Shown piece after piece: positions 37,351 through 46,250 of a DNA stretch of 64,000 nucleotides; the stretch's first letter is position 1, and each line of letters starts with the position of its first letter. The translations under genes and the position numbers were made by a program. A model generated the notes under the pieces. It was not told the origin of the DNA. It searched no databases and saw nothing but the letters and a program-made list of their open reading frames with translations. Source of the stretch: Betaproteobacteria bacterium (GTDB taxonomy: Bacteria; Pseudomonadota; Gammaproteobacteria; Burkholderiales; Casimicrobiaceae); contig READ01000015.1 in NCBI GenBank assembly GCA_004293675.1, forward strand, positions 62,001 through 126,000, given 5' to 3'.

Positions 37351-39687
37351 ATGTTGAAGCGCTGGATCGTCTACTCTGCCTCGGTCATCGGGGGTCTACT
37401 TATCGTCGGAAGCGTGCTGGGTGCGCTCGTCTGGACGCTACTTTCAGCGCGCTTGCCGTCGCTTGAAGTAATCACTGACTATCAGCCAAAGCTCCCACTT
37501 CGCGTGCTTTCCGAAGATGGCGTCAATTTAGCCGAATTCGGCGAAGAACGCCGCACCGTGGTCAAACTCGCCGACGTTCCGCAAACCGTCAAGCACGCGA
37601 TCCTGGCCGCCGAGGATTCCAATTTCTACGACCATTCGGGTGTGGACTGGGTGGCGGTGTTGCGCGCCGCATACACCAATGCGACCACAGGTTCGCGGCA
37701 GGGCGCGGGCACGATTACCATGCAAGTGGCGCGAAATTTCTTTTTGACGCGCGAACAAACGCTGCTACGTAAGGCCAATGAGGTAGCGCTCACTTTCAAA
37801 ATCGAGCGCGAGCTGACTAAAGATCAGATTCTTGAGCTCTATATAAATCAGATTTTTCTTGGGCAGCGAGCCTACGGTTTTGCGTCCGCATCGCAAGCCT
37901 ATTACGGCAAACCGCTCGCTCAAGTCACCGCCGCCGAGGCCGCCATGCTTGCCGGACTCCCTAAAGCGCCTTCCGCGTTCAATCCGTTTATCAACCCAAA
38001 GCGGGCAGCGCTGCGCCAACAATACGTGTTGCGGCGCATGCACGACCTGGGTTACTTGAAGGACGACGAATACAAAGTCGCAACAGCCGCGCCCTCAACA
38101 CTCAAATCAGACACGGGACCGGCCATTCACGCCGAGTTCGCCAACGAAATGGTGCGCCAGTTTGTGTTTGACCTGGTGGGCGAAACCGCCTACACGCGCG
38201 GTCTTACGGTCACCACAACGCTTCGTTCACGCGACCAAGAGGCGGCCTACCAAGCGCTGCGTCGCGGCGTACTGGATTACGAACGGCGTCAGGCGTTTCG
38301 CGGCGCGGAGGGCTACGTCGATCTTCCAGCGGCGGCGAAAGGCAAAGAAGCGCTGGCTGAATCAATCGAAGCGGCGCTGCAACAGTTCCCCGACAGCGAT
38401 GATCTGTTGACGGCGGTGGTGCTCGATGCCAACAGCAAGAAAGTGACCGTCACTCGCGGTGAAGGCGAAAACTACGCGCTTGAGGGCGAAGCCATCCGCT
38501 TTGTGCGGCAAGCCATTGCTGACGCGGCTCCGGCGAGCGAAAAGCTTCGCCGTGGCGCCATTGTTCGCATTGTTGCCGATGAGAAAACGACGTGGCGTAT
38601 TACACAACTGCCGCAAGTTGAAGCGGCATTGGTCGCGCTTGACCCCAGCAACGGCGCGGTTCGCAGCCTGGTCGGCGGATTTGATTTCTATCGCAATCAG
38701 TTCAACCACGTCACCCAAGCGAGCCGCCAACCGGGTTCGTCGTTCAAGCCGTTCATCTATTCCGCTGCGCTCGAAAAGGGCATCACTTCCGCCACAGTCA
38801 TTAACGATGCGCCGCTGTTTTTCTCGGCGGCGCAAACCGGCGGCGACGAATGGGAGCCGAAAAACTACGACGGCAAATTTGACGGCCCAATGCGCGTTCG
38901 CACGGCGCTCATGAAATCGAAAAACATGGTGTCGATTCGCATCCTGCGCTCGATCGGCCCGAGCTACGCCCAAGATTACGTCACCAAATTTGGCTTCGAT
39001 CCGAAATCAATGCCCGCGTATTTGACGCTCGCGCTCGGCGCGGGGCAAACCAATCCAATGCAAATGGCCGGCGCGTACGCGATTTTTGCCAACGGCGGCT
39101 ACCGCGTAAAGCCGCATTTCATCAAGCGAATCGTTGACGCTAAAGGCAACGTGATTTTTGAAGAGACACCCGCCGTTGCGGGCAAAGACGCCGAGCAGGC
39201 CATCGATCCGCGAAACGCGTTCATCATGACGACCTTGATGCGCGACGTTGTTCGTGCGGGCACGGCAACCAAAGCTCTAGCGCTCGGTCGCGGCGACTTG
39301 GCTGGAAAAACGGGTACCACCAACGATAGCTATGACGCGTGGTTTGCGGGCTACAACGCGAGCTTAGTGGGCGTTGCTTGGGTCGGCTATGACCAACCGC
39401 GCTCGCTGGGTGAGCGCGAAACGGGTGGCATGGCGGCGCTACCGATTTGGGTCAATTACATGAAAACCGCGCTTAAGGGCGTTCCCGAAAAACCGCTCGT
39501 GCCACCCAAAGGCGTGGTCAGCGCCAACGTGGGCGACGGCGACGGCAGCGGTTTGACCGATCCGGTCAAAGCGGGCAGCGATTGGTTCTACGCCGAGTTC
39601 CCAGCGCGCGGATTCGTTGATCCATTAACCGGAAACGAAGGCGTTCGGAGCAAGCAAGACGAAGAAGTGCGCCAGCAGCTCTTTTAA
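37351..39687 (+). CDS. mrcA: Class A penicillin-binding protein 1A
   Basis: 778 residues from ATG 37351 (MLKRWIVYSASVIGG), with GGGGGAAGAG upstream as ribosome-binding site. An N-terminal membrane anchor (about 8-32) is followed by the glycosyltransferase domain (EDSNFYDHSGVDWVAVLRA, GAGTITMQVARNFFL) and the transpeptidase domain with SxxK in RQPGSSFKPFIYSAALEKG, then KSKNMVSIR, and KTG in LAGKTGTTNDSYDAWF. It polymerises and cross-links peptidoglycan. Divergent position relative to pilM is conserved in betaproteobacteria. Typical length. Confidence 0.95.
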   Translation: MLKRWIVYSASVIGGLLIVGSVLGALVWTLLSARLPSLEVITDYQPKLPLRVLSEDGVNLAEFGEERRTVVKLADVPQTVKHAILAAEDSNFYDHSGVDWVAVLRAAYTNATTGSRQGAGTITMQVARNFFLTREQTLLRKANEVALTFKIERELTKDQILELYINQIFLGQRAYGFASASQAYYGKPLAQVTAAEAAMLAGLPKAPSAFNPFINPKRAALRQQYVLRRMHDLGYLKDDEYKVATAAPSTLKSDTGPAIHAEFANEMVRQFVFDLVGETAYTRGLTVTTTLRSRDQEAAYQALRRGVLDYERRQAFRGAEGYVDLPAAAKGKEALAESIEAALQQFPDSDDLLTAVVLDANSKKVTVTRGEGENYALEGEAIRFVRQAIADAAPASEKLRRGAIVRIVADEKTTWRITQLPQVEAALVALDPSNGAVRSLVGGFDFYRNQFNHVTQASRQPGSSFKPFIYSAALEKGITSATVINDAPLFFSAAQTGGDEWEPKNYDGKFDGPMRVRTALMKSKNMVSIRILRSIGPSYAQDYVTKFGFDPKSMPAYLTLALGAGQTNPMQMAGAYAIFANGGYRVKPHFIKRIVDAKGNVIFEETPAVAGKDAEQAIDPRNAFIMTTLMRDVVRAGTATKALALGRGDLAGKTGTTNDSYDAWFAGYNASLVGVAWVGYDQPRSLGERETGGMAALPIWVNYMKTALKGVPEKPLVPPKGVVSANVGDGDGSGLTDPVKAGSDWFYAEFPARGFVDPLTGNEGVRSKQDEEVRQQLF

Positions 39688-39702
39688 AAAATAGGCGTTG
39701 TC

Positions 39703-40251
39703 ATGTCGCACGAACGCGAAACGCTGGCCGCCGTCGCAGCTCGGATCATCGTTGAATCCGAGCTGACAGATTGGTCGCTAGCGCGCCGAAAAGCAATCGC
39801 TGAGTTGGGCGTGTCAGCCCATTCGTCACCGCTGCCAACGGATGACGAGATCATTGCTGAAATCAAAACATATCACGCGCTCTACGGCGGCGAAGAATTC
39901 GCAGAAAGACTGTTGGCGCAGCGGGAATGCGCGCTCGAAGCCATGATCGAGCTGGCGCGATTCAATCCGGTGCTGGTGGGCCCGGTGGCCGAGGGCTGGG
40001 CGCACGCTGGCAGCGAAATTCGAATCGAGCTCACACCGGAGAGCGGCAAAGACGTGGAATATGCGCTAATGAATTTGGGCGTTGAATTCACGCCCGAGAT
40101 GAGCCGCGGCGGACAAGAGCACTACATCATCGAAGACGCCGATTGGCCGATGCGCTTATCGGTGCGCGCGAACGGACACGCGCCAAACACGAAATTCAAA
40201 GTGCGGATGACGAGCGATCAATTAAAGCAAACTATATCGTCCAATGCCTGA
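39703..40251 (+). CDS. Conserved hypothetical protein (possible nucleotidyltransferase-like)
   Basis: 182 residues, ATG 16 nt after the PBP1A stop codon. The segment ALEAMIELARFNPVLVGPVAEGWAHAGSEIRIELTPESGKDVEYALMNLGVEF resembles a small betaproteobacterial family with a nucleotidyltransferase-like pattern (LVG, G, sEIRI, then a strand-helix). No catalytic Gly-Ser-D-x-D is complete, so enzyme activity is doubtful. Position and spacing suggest one transcript with mrcA. The downstream gap holds an AT-core repeat. Confidence 0.55.
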   Translation: MSHERETLAAVAARIIVESELTDWSLARRKAIAELGVSAHSSPLPTDDEIIAEIKTYHALYGGEEFAERLLAQRECALEAMIELARFNPVLVGPVAEGWAHAGSEIRIELTPESGKDVEYALMNLGVEFTPEMSRGGQEHYIIEDADWPMRLSVRANGHAPNTKFKVRMTSDQLKQTISSNA

Positions 40252-40309
40252 TTAATATTGGCGTCAAAGACAATATTGTTTGATATTGAATAGTGTAAAA
40301 ATAACTCGA

Positions 40310-40332
40310 AACGCCTTATTTCAATTGGCATT
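40310..40332. repeat. AT-core repeat, inverted partner of 42522-42544
   Basis: 23 nt that recur exactly, in reverse orientation, at 42522-42544. It begins AACGCCTTATTTC, so it belongs to the same family as the copies at 5401-5484 and 51117. It lies between convergent genes. Confidence 0.6.
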
Positions 40333-40377
40333 TCGGAATAAAGTTGGCTATCACATTCTCACAGGTAATGTCGACCG

Positions 40378-41727
40378 TCAATTCGCGCGCCACGCCTTCG
40401 CGTTGCCGCTGTTGGCGATGAGCGCCAATCCGTAAGCAATCGATTCCAGCTGATCGCCGGTTTCTATTTTTTGTGGATCAAATCGAGCGTCGAATATCGC
40501 GCGCACGGCGGGCACAAACGATGTGCCGCCGGTTAGGAAGACACGGTCAATGTCCTTAGCGTCGAGCGCCGCTTTGGTTAACGCTTCGTCCACAGCGCTT
40601 TCAATTTTTTTCAAATCGGCAGCGATCCATTGATCAAAATCTGTTCGATTGATCGTGGCATCGAGCGACAGATCGTAGTTGTAGCTTGCGGCGTGAAATG
40701 CGAGCTTGGCGCTCGATTGATTCGACAGCGCCGCCTTCACGTCGGCCACCGACTTGTACAGCGGATAACCCAAATCGTTTTCGATCAAGGCGATGAATTT
40801 CGCCAAGCCATCGCGATCAATGGCGTAGCGCAAAAATTCTCGCAGCTCACGAAGCACGTTGGGCGCTTTCATCAGCGCGAGCTGATTCCACTGCGCGAAA
40901 CGATGGTGATAGTGCGTCGGCACTTCAAGAATTTTGTCGATCGATTTGTAGCGCGCACGATGTCCGAGCTGCGGCAGCACAGCGTGCTCAAGAATTCGGT
41001 AATCGAACACATCGCCCGCCACAGCAACGCCCGAATGAGAAAGCGGAATTGAGCGCATGTCGCCGCCATCGTCGCCCACGTTAGCGCCCGGCTCGAAACG
41101 AATGATCGAAAAGTCACTCGTGCCGCCGCCAAAATCAGCCACCAACACGGTCGCAGCTTTCGTCAGTCGTTGCGCAAAAAAGTAAGCGGCCGCAACGGGC
41201 TCGTAAACATAAGTGATGTCAGCAAAACCGACGCGCTTAAACGCACGCTCGTAGCGCTCCAGCGCCAGTTTCTCATCGGCGCTGATGCCAGCAAACGCCA
41301 CCGGGCGACCGGCAACCAATTGCAGCGGCAATTCGGCGAGCGCAGGTCCGGCATGCGTTCGCAATCGTTCAATAAACGCGGTGAGCAAATCCTCGAACGT
41401 AAATTTTTTGCCGTGGATGTGTGTTTCGGAAAACGACGGACTGGCGGCGAAGGTTTTGAACGACTGCAAAAATCGGCAATCGGTGGGATCTTCAATGAAG
41501 TGCTCAATCGCCCACGGGCCTGCCTCGAAGCGCAGGTCATGCGTTGCGTCGCCCTCTTCCTCCCAAAAGCACATCGCGGACCGAAACGTGTTGTGCACCC
41601 GCTCATCGATGGTGGACGCCAATTGAAAAGGCAACACGCTCGCTACACCCGGCGCGCTTGATCGCGCGACCACGGTGTTTGTGGTGCCGAAATCAAGTCC
41701 AAGCGCGAGTGTGTGATTGGTTTTCAT
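40378..41727 (-). CDS. yegD: Hsp70 family protein, YegD-like
   Basis: 449 residues from ATG 41727 (MKTNHTLALGLDFGTTNT), close to the 450 of Escherichia coli YegD. ATPase motifs are GLDFGTTNTVVA (phosphate 1), VLVADFGGGTSDFSI (phosphate 2) and VFLTGGTSFVPAVRAIF (adenosine). There is no substrate-binding C-terminal domain, so this is a short Hsp70 relative whose role is poorly known. A longer upstream reading frame extends to 41835 but overlaps the divergent DUF4337 gene's leader. Gene is divergent from that gene. Confidence 0.87.
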   Translation of the reverse strand: MKTNHTLALGLDFGTTNTVVARSSAPGVASVLPFQLASTIDERVHNTFRSAMCFWEEEGDATHDLRFEAGPWAIEHFIEDPTDCRFLQSFKTFAASPSFSETHIHGKKFTFEDLLTAFIERLRTHAGPALAELPLQLVAGRPVAFAGISADEKLALERYERAFKRVGFADITYVYEPVAAAYFFAQRLTKAATVLVADFGGGTSDFSIIRFEPGANVGDDGGDMRSIPLSHSGVAVAGDVFDYRILEHAVLPQLGHRARYKSIDKILEVPTHYHHRFAQWNQLALMKAPNVLRELREFLRYAIDRDGLAKFIALIENDLGYPLYKSVADVKAALSNQSSAKLAFHAASYNYDLSLDATINRTDFDQWIAADLKKIESAVDEALTKAALDAKDIDRVFLTGGTSFVPAVRAIFDARFDPQKIETGDQLESIAYGLALIANSGNAKAWRAN

Positions 41728-41863
41728 TGGAAAAGGGCCATGCGTCGTCGGCCAAATCGGCGAAACGAAAACACGAAGGCGCAGGGGAACAATCGCCAAT
41801 TTTACGCGAGCACCGCGCGCTAGACTACGCGCCATTCATATTCAATTCCGAGGGAAAAACACT

Positions 41864-42457
41864 ATGTCAGGTGGCGGCTTTCACGTACACGGTCCACACG
41901 ATCACGAGCTCGAACACGCCGGAAAAGGTCATGGCGATCATGACACCGGACACAAATCACATGCAGGCGGCATCGCGGTCGTCACGGCCATCATCGCCAC
42001 CATCGGCGCGCTGTTTGCGTATCAGGGTGGTGCCACACAAGCCAACGCCGGGCTCTATAAAAATAACGCCGCCATCAAAAAAACTGAAGCGTCGAATCAG
42101 TGGAATTACTACCAAGCCAAAAGTAGCAAACAGAATTTGAGTGAGCTCGCCATCGAGCTCGCGCCAGAGTCTAGAAAAGCGTTCTACACCGAGGAAATCA
42201 AGCGCTACAAAGGCGAAAAAGCCGACATCAAAAAAGACGCCGAAAAGCTAGAAGCCGAATCCAAAGCGTGGGACGTGAAAAGCGATGAGCAAATTCATCA
42301 ACATCATCGTTGGGCGCAAGCCACCACGGCGCTGCAAATTGCCATCGCACTGGCCGCGATCGCACTGTTGACCAAGCTCCGGTGGCTTGAATACGGTATG
42401 TACGGCGTGGCCGGTTTGGGCATCATCGTGGGCGTGTTGGCGGCGATGCATATTTAG
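41864..42457 (+). CDS. DUF4337-like membrane protein
   Basis: 197 residues from ATG 41864, with GAGGGAA upstream. The N terminus is His/Gly/Asp-rich (HVHGPHDHELEHAGKGHGDHD), perhaps metal-binding. A transmembrane helix (about 37-55) is followed by a soluble, Lys-rich helical stretch with a conserved SNQWNYYQAKSSKQ, and two further hydrophobic helices at the C terminus (about 150-195). This is the layout of DUF4337 proteins. Function unknown. A terminator hairpin lies 24 nt downstream. Confidence 0.75.
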   Translation: MSGGGFHVHGPHDHELEHAGKGHGDHDTGHKSHAGGIAVVTAIIATIGALFAYQGGATQANAGLYKNNAAIKKTEASNQWNYYQAKSSKQNLSELAIELAPESRKAFYTEEIKRYKGEKADIKKDAEKLEAESKAWDVKSDEQIHQHHRWAQATTALQIAIALAAIALLTKLRWLEYGMYGVAGLGIIVGVLAAMHI

Positions 42458-42480
42458 CGCTGACCCACAGCGCGCGCCGA

Positions 42481-42516
42481 AAAAGCCCATATCGCAACCT
42501 GCGGTATGGGCTTTTT
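42481..42516. terminator. Bidirectional terminator
   Basis: AAAAGCCCATA and TATGGGCTTTTT form a 10-11 bp stem around a 13-nt loop. A run on one side and T run on the other let it serve both the DUF4337 gene and the convergent aldo/keto reductase gene. Confidence 0.88.
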
Positions 42517-42521
42517 CGTTT

Positions 42522-42544
42522 AATGCCAATTGAAATAAGGCGTT
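42522..42544. repeat. AT-core repeat, inverted partner of 40310-40332
   Basis: Exact reverse complement of the 23 nt at 40310-40332. It sits directly after the terminator, again in a convergent gap. Confidence 0.6.
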
Positions 42545-42639
42545 GACAGACATAGACCAACGTTTCAGTAAATTGGTCTAGAGCCTCAAAAGTGCCTTTT
42601 TATATGGCGTTCTACCAATAAGTTTGAATAAAGAAATCT

Positions 42640-43677
42640 CTAGGCCGCTGGATGCAAGTACCGATTGCTAATCGCATCGATCTCAGCAATCAATTCAGGC
42701 GGCATTTGCATCATGTACGCGTTGTAGATTTGTTGCAGTTGCTGCACGCTGGTCGCGCCGATGATCGCGCTCGCAACAAACCATTTGTTGACCACGAACG
42801 CGAGTGACAATTGCAGCGGCGTGATGCCATATTTCTTAGCGAGCGCCACGTATTCTTCGCTGGCGAGCATCGCAAGCGGTCGACGATAGCGGCCACCAAA
42901 TTCTGAAAACGTTTGAAAGCGCGAACCTTTGGGCATCGCGCCTTTGGCGTATTTGCCGGTGAGCACGCCCATACCCAACGGTGAATACGACAGGAGCGGC
43001 ACTTGCTCGCGGTAACTCACCTCCGCTAAATCGCCTTCGAACGAACGATTGACCAAGCTGTACGCGTTTTGAATCGACGCGGGTTTCGGTGCACCGAGTC
43101 GCTCGGCTTCACGGCAAAACATCGTCGTGCCCCACGACGTTTCATTCGACAAGCCGTAGCCGCGAATTTTTCCGGCTTTGATGAGCGTTTGCATCGCATC
43201 GATTTGCTCCGCGATCGGAATGTGATCGCGCTCCGCACCGGAATTAAATTGCCACGAACCAAACGCGTGCACATTGCGGTCGGGCCAGTGAATTTGATAC
43301 AGATCGATGTAGTCCGTTTGCAGGCGCTTCAAGCTCGCGTCACAGGCCTCAAGAATCGTTTTCTTTTTAAGCTGCGTATCGAGCCGCAGCCAATCGTATC
43401 GTCCCGGCCCCGCGACCTTTGACGCGAGCACAATTTTTTGCCGATTCCCCGGAATGGCGAGCCACGTTCCCAAAATGGTTTCGGTGCGCGTGCCCGTTTG
43501 CGCCCGCGGCGGCACCGGATACATCTCGGCGGTGTCGACAAAATTGATGCCGTGCTGCATCGCGAAATCAAGCTGAGCGTGCGCTTGGGCTTCGGTGTTT
43601 TGCTCACCCCAAGTCATCGTGCCAAGACAAATGACCGACACATTTAAGTTCGCGTGGAAAAGTGGACGACGTTCCAT
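42640..43677 (-). CDS. Aldo/keto reductase (Tas-like)
   Basis: 345 residues. NADPH-dependent oxidoreductase of a TIM-barrel family. Catalytic tetrad candidates: Asp and Tyr in FVDTAEMYPV, Lys in IVLASKVAG and His in YQIHWPD. Cofactor-binding sequences include the C-terminal AIIGATSVQQLQ. The similarity to Tas (NADPH-dependent, tyrosine auxotrophy suppressor) is strong across GTMTWGEQNTEAQAHAQLD. The substrate is unknown. It stands alone, divergent from gshA. Confidence 0.9.
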   Translation of the reverse strand: MERRPLFHANLNVSVICLGTMTWGEQNTEAQAHAQLDFAMQHGINFVDTAEMYPVPPRAQTGTRTETILGTWLAIPGNRQKIVLASKVAGPGRYDWLRLDTQLKKKTILEACDASLKRLQTDYIDLYQIHWPDRNVHAFGSWQFNSGAERDHIPIAEQIDAMQTLIKAGKIRGYGLSNETSWGTTMFCREAERLGAPKPASIQNAYSLVNRSFEGDLAEVSYREQVPLLSYSPLGMGVLTGKYAKGAMPKGSRFQTFSEFGGRYRRPLAMLASEEYVALAKKYGITPLQLSLAFVVNKWFVASAIIGATSVQQLQQIYNAYMMQMPPELIAEIDAISNRYLHPAA

Positions 43678-43845
43678 AGGGCTTTTGAAAAATATTGAGT
43701 GTTTCTAGGATATTCGATTGCAGCGCCGCGCTCGGGAGAGAATTTCGATCAGCGTGCGTATCAAGCAGGCTGTCGTGAAAATCTTTCGCGCATTGCAGCG
43801 TGCGCCGTCACTTGAATTTCACGGGTTCGCCCTTAAACTCAACAC

Positions 43846-45120
43846 ATGGTTCCACATCTCACTACCGCCCTTTCGGGTCCGCTCGCTCAGCTTGAGCGAA
43901 ATTTCATCGACGCGCAACCCGACTTGGAAGCGTACTTTCGACAACAGTGGCAAACGCACGCTGTGCCGTTTTACGCGAGCGTGGATTTGCGCTTCGCGGG
44001 CTACAAGCTCGCACCGGTCGATACCAATTTGTTTCCGGCGGGTTTCAACAATTTGAATCCGCAGTTTCATCCGCTCGTGGTGCAAGCGGTGATGAGCGCC
44101 GTGGAGCGATTCGGCTGCGGCACACGTAGCGTGATGCTCATCCCCGAAAATCACACGCGAAACACGTATTACCTCGAAAACGTCACAACGCTCATCGGCT
44201 TGATGCAACAAGCGGGCGTTCGCGTTCGTGTGGGCTCGCTGATTCCGGATTTAACCGAGGTCACACCAATCACGCTGCCGTCGGGTCGCGTGTTGACGCT
44301 TGAGCCCATCATTCGGGTGGGCGACCGACTCACGCTCAAAGATTTTGACCCCTGCGCGATTGTGCTCAACAATGATCTCTCGGGCGGTGTGCCCGATATT
44401 TTGAAGGGCGTGTCGCAGCCGATGGTGCCACCCACCCACGCGGGTTGGATGACGCGCCGAAAGTCGCAGCATTTCGCGGCCTACGATTCGGTGGCTAACG
44501 AAGTGGCCGCGCTCTTAAAGATCGATCCATGGCTCATCAATCCGTATTTTGAGCAGTGTGGTGAGGTGGATTTCAAAGCGCAAACAGGATTGGATTGTTT
44601 GCAAAAGAACGTCGCCAAAGTGCTCTCAAAGATTCAAGCGAAGTACGACGAATACGGCGTGACTGACAAACCGTTTGTCATCGTAAAGGCCGATGCCGGA
44701 ACGTACGGCATGGGCATTATGACGGTTCGCTGCGCCGACGAAATCACCCAAATGAACCGCGATGCACGAAAGAAAATGGCGGTCGTTAAAGAGGGCTTGG
44801 AAGTTCACGAAGTCATCATTCAAGAGGGTGTGTACACCAACGAGCGAGTCAACGATGCGATTGCCGAGCCGGTGGTCTACATGGTGGATCGCTTTGTGGT
44901 TGGCGGCTTTTACCGCGTGCACGCCAATCGCGCCATTGACGAGAGCTTGAACGCGCCGGGCGCGCAGTTTGTGCCACTAGCGTTTGAAAAGCCGTGTACG
45001 CCGGAAATTCAAGCCGTGGGCGGCTGTGCACCGAATCGGTTTTATTCCTATGGCGTCGTTGCGCGGATGGCGCAAGTGGCAGCAGCCCGCGAAATTGAGG
45101 CCATGGCTATCGCACTGTAG
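43846..45120 (+). CDS. gshA: Glutamate-cysteine ligase, betaproteobacterial type
   Basis: 424 residues. It belongs to the short form of GshA found in betaproteobacteria and Acidithiobacillus (TIGR02049-like), unrelated in length to the 518-residue E. coli enzyme. It makes gamma-glutamylcysteine, the first step of glutathione synthesis. Family features: YASVDLRFAGYKLAPVDTNLFPAGFNNL, MLIPENHTRNTYY, and FVIVKADAGTYGMGIMTV, likely in the ATP-binding region. The stop codon TAG lies inside the first arm of the REP element at 45115-45210, so the last codons and the stop are shared with the repeat. gshB is not adjacent. Confidence 0.92.
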   Translation: MVPHLTTALSGPLAQLERNFIDAQPDLEAYFRQQWQTHAVPFYASVDLRFAGYKLAPVDTNLFPAGFNNLNPQFHPLVVQAVMSAVERFGCGTRSVMLIPENHTRNTYYLENVTTLIGLMQQAGVRVRVGSLIPDLTEVTPITLPSGRVLTLEPIIRVGDRLTLKDFDPCAIVLNNDLSGGVPDILKGVSQPMVPPTHAGWMTRRKSQHFAAYDSVANEVAALLKIDPWLINPYFEQCGEVDFKAQTGLDCLQKNVAKVLSKIQAKYDEYGVTDKPFVIVKADAGTYGMGIMTVRCADEITQMNRDARKKMAVVKEGLEVHEVIIQEGVYTNERVNDAIAEPVVYMVDRFVVGGFYRVHANRAIDESLNAPGAQFVPLAFEKPCTPEIQAVGGCAPNRFYSYGVVARMAQVAAAREIEAMAIAL

Positions 45121-45210
45121 GAGCGACTTGTCGCGAAAATGCGTTTCGTTTACGTCACGATGTTTTCGCGGTAACTGCTCTGCTGAGCCGGTAGAAGCAC
45201 GCTCCTACAG
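45115..45210. repeat. REP/BIME element overlapping the gshA stop codon
   Basis: CTGTAGGAGCG (45115-45125) and its exact complement CGCTCCTACAG (45200-45210) are the outer arms, with inner TTGTCGCGAAAA and TTTTCGCGGTAA-type arms. The TGTAGGAGCGGCTTGCCGCG motif is the common REP of pseudomonads and betaproteobacteria; here it appears as ...GAGCGACTTGTCGCG. Confidence 0.85.
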
Positions 45211-45215
45211 CGAGC

Positions 45216-46151
45216 TCAATTAATCGCCACCACAAATCGGTAATACATCGGAATTCCAATCACCACGTTGAACGGGAAGGTCACTGCGATAACCGGCGCA
45301 ATGGCTAAACCCAGGTTGGCATGCGGCAACGCCACGCGCATTGCCGAGGGCGCAGCGATGTAGCTCGCACTCGCAAAAAGCACAGCGGTCAGCGCTTGAT
45401 CGCCCATCGAAAATCCGAGCATCTTGGCGAGCGCGCCGCCAAATAGCGCCGCGCCAATCGGAAAGACGACACCGAAAATGGCCAAAAACACACCACTTTT
45501 TCGAAGCTCCGGAAATTGTCGTGCCGTGGTCACGCCCAGCTCAAGAATCAGGAAACACACCACCCCACGGAAGAGATCGAAAAAGAGTGGCGCGAAAGGT
45601 TGCACGCCCTTTTCACCCGCAATGGCCCCAATGGCCATCCCGCCAATGAGCAACAACACACTCTTGCCAAAGATCAATTCACGAGTGAACTCCGCCCAAT
45701 GCCCCGGATTAACTTCGTCGCGTCTGCCAAGAGCCGCTGCCAAAATTAGCGCGGGCACCTCGAGCACCGCCAAGTAAAACGCCATTTGCGCATTAAACGC
45801 AACCCCGATTTGCGACAAAAATGTTTGTGCCACTACAAACGTGATCACGCTCACCGAGCCATAGTGAGCGGCGGTAGCGGCTGCGTCAATCCGCGACAAA
45901 CGACCCACGCGAAAGAGCAACACGAAGGCCACAGACGCCAACACCAATGCGCCAGCCACGAGCACCAGCGCTGGAATAATCAGCGACGTCGGATCGCTCT
46001 TTGAAATGGCCACACCACCCTTGAGCCCAAGCGCCAGAAGCAAAAAGATCGTCAGCGCTTCAAGGAAAGGCTTGGGTAGCTCCAAATCGCTTTTGAGCAA
46101 TCCACCGATGACGCCAAGAATGAAAAATAGAACGACTGGATCGAGAGACAT
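45216..46151 (-). CDS. SbtA-like sodium-dependent bicarbonate transporter family protein
   Basis: 311 residues with about ten hydrophobic helices. Typical of the SbtA/DUF897 family are the start DPVVLFFILGVIGGLLKSDLELPKP, then LALGLKGGVAIS, then AAHYGSVSVITFVVA, repeated by ASASYIAAPSAMRVALP in the second half. Cyanobacterial SbtA carries bicarbonate with sodium; in a heterotrophic betaproteobacterium the substrate is unproven. No PII-like SbtB gene lies next to it. It is divergent from nothing nearby and convergent with gshA. Confidence 0.85.
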   Translation of the reverse strand: MSLDPVVLFFILGVIGGLLKSDLELPKPFLEALTIFLLLALGLKGGVAISKSDPTSLIIPALVLVAGALVLASVAFVLLFRVGRLSRIDAAATAAHYGSVSVITFVVAQTFLSQIGVAFNAQMAFYLAVLEVPALILAAALGRRDEVNPGHWAEFTRELIFGKSVLLLIGGMAIGAIAGEKGVQPFAPLFFDLFRGVVCFLILELGVTTARQFPELRKSGVFLAIFGVVFPIGAALFGGALAKMLGFSMGDQALTAVLFASASYIAAPSAMRVALPHANLGLAIAPVIAVTFPFNVVIGIPMYYRFVVAIN

Positions 46152-46250
46152 GCCTCGATTCTATGCGCGGAAATCATCGGTAGGAACGACCGGTTAGGTG
46201 ATTTTTCACGCTCGGTCGGCCCGCCGCACCACGCACTGCGATTGTCTTCT

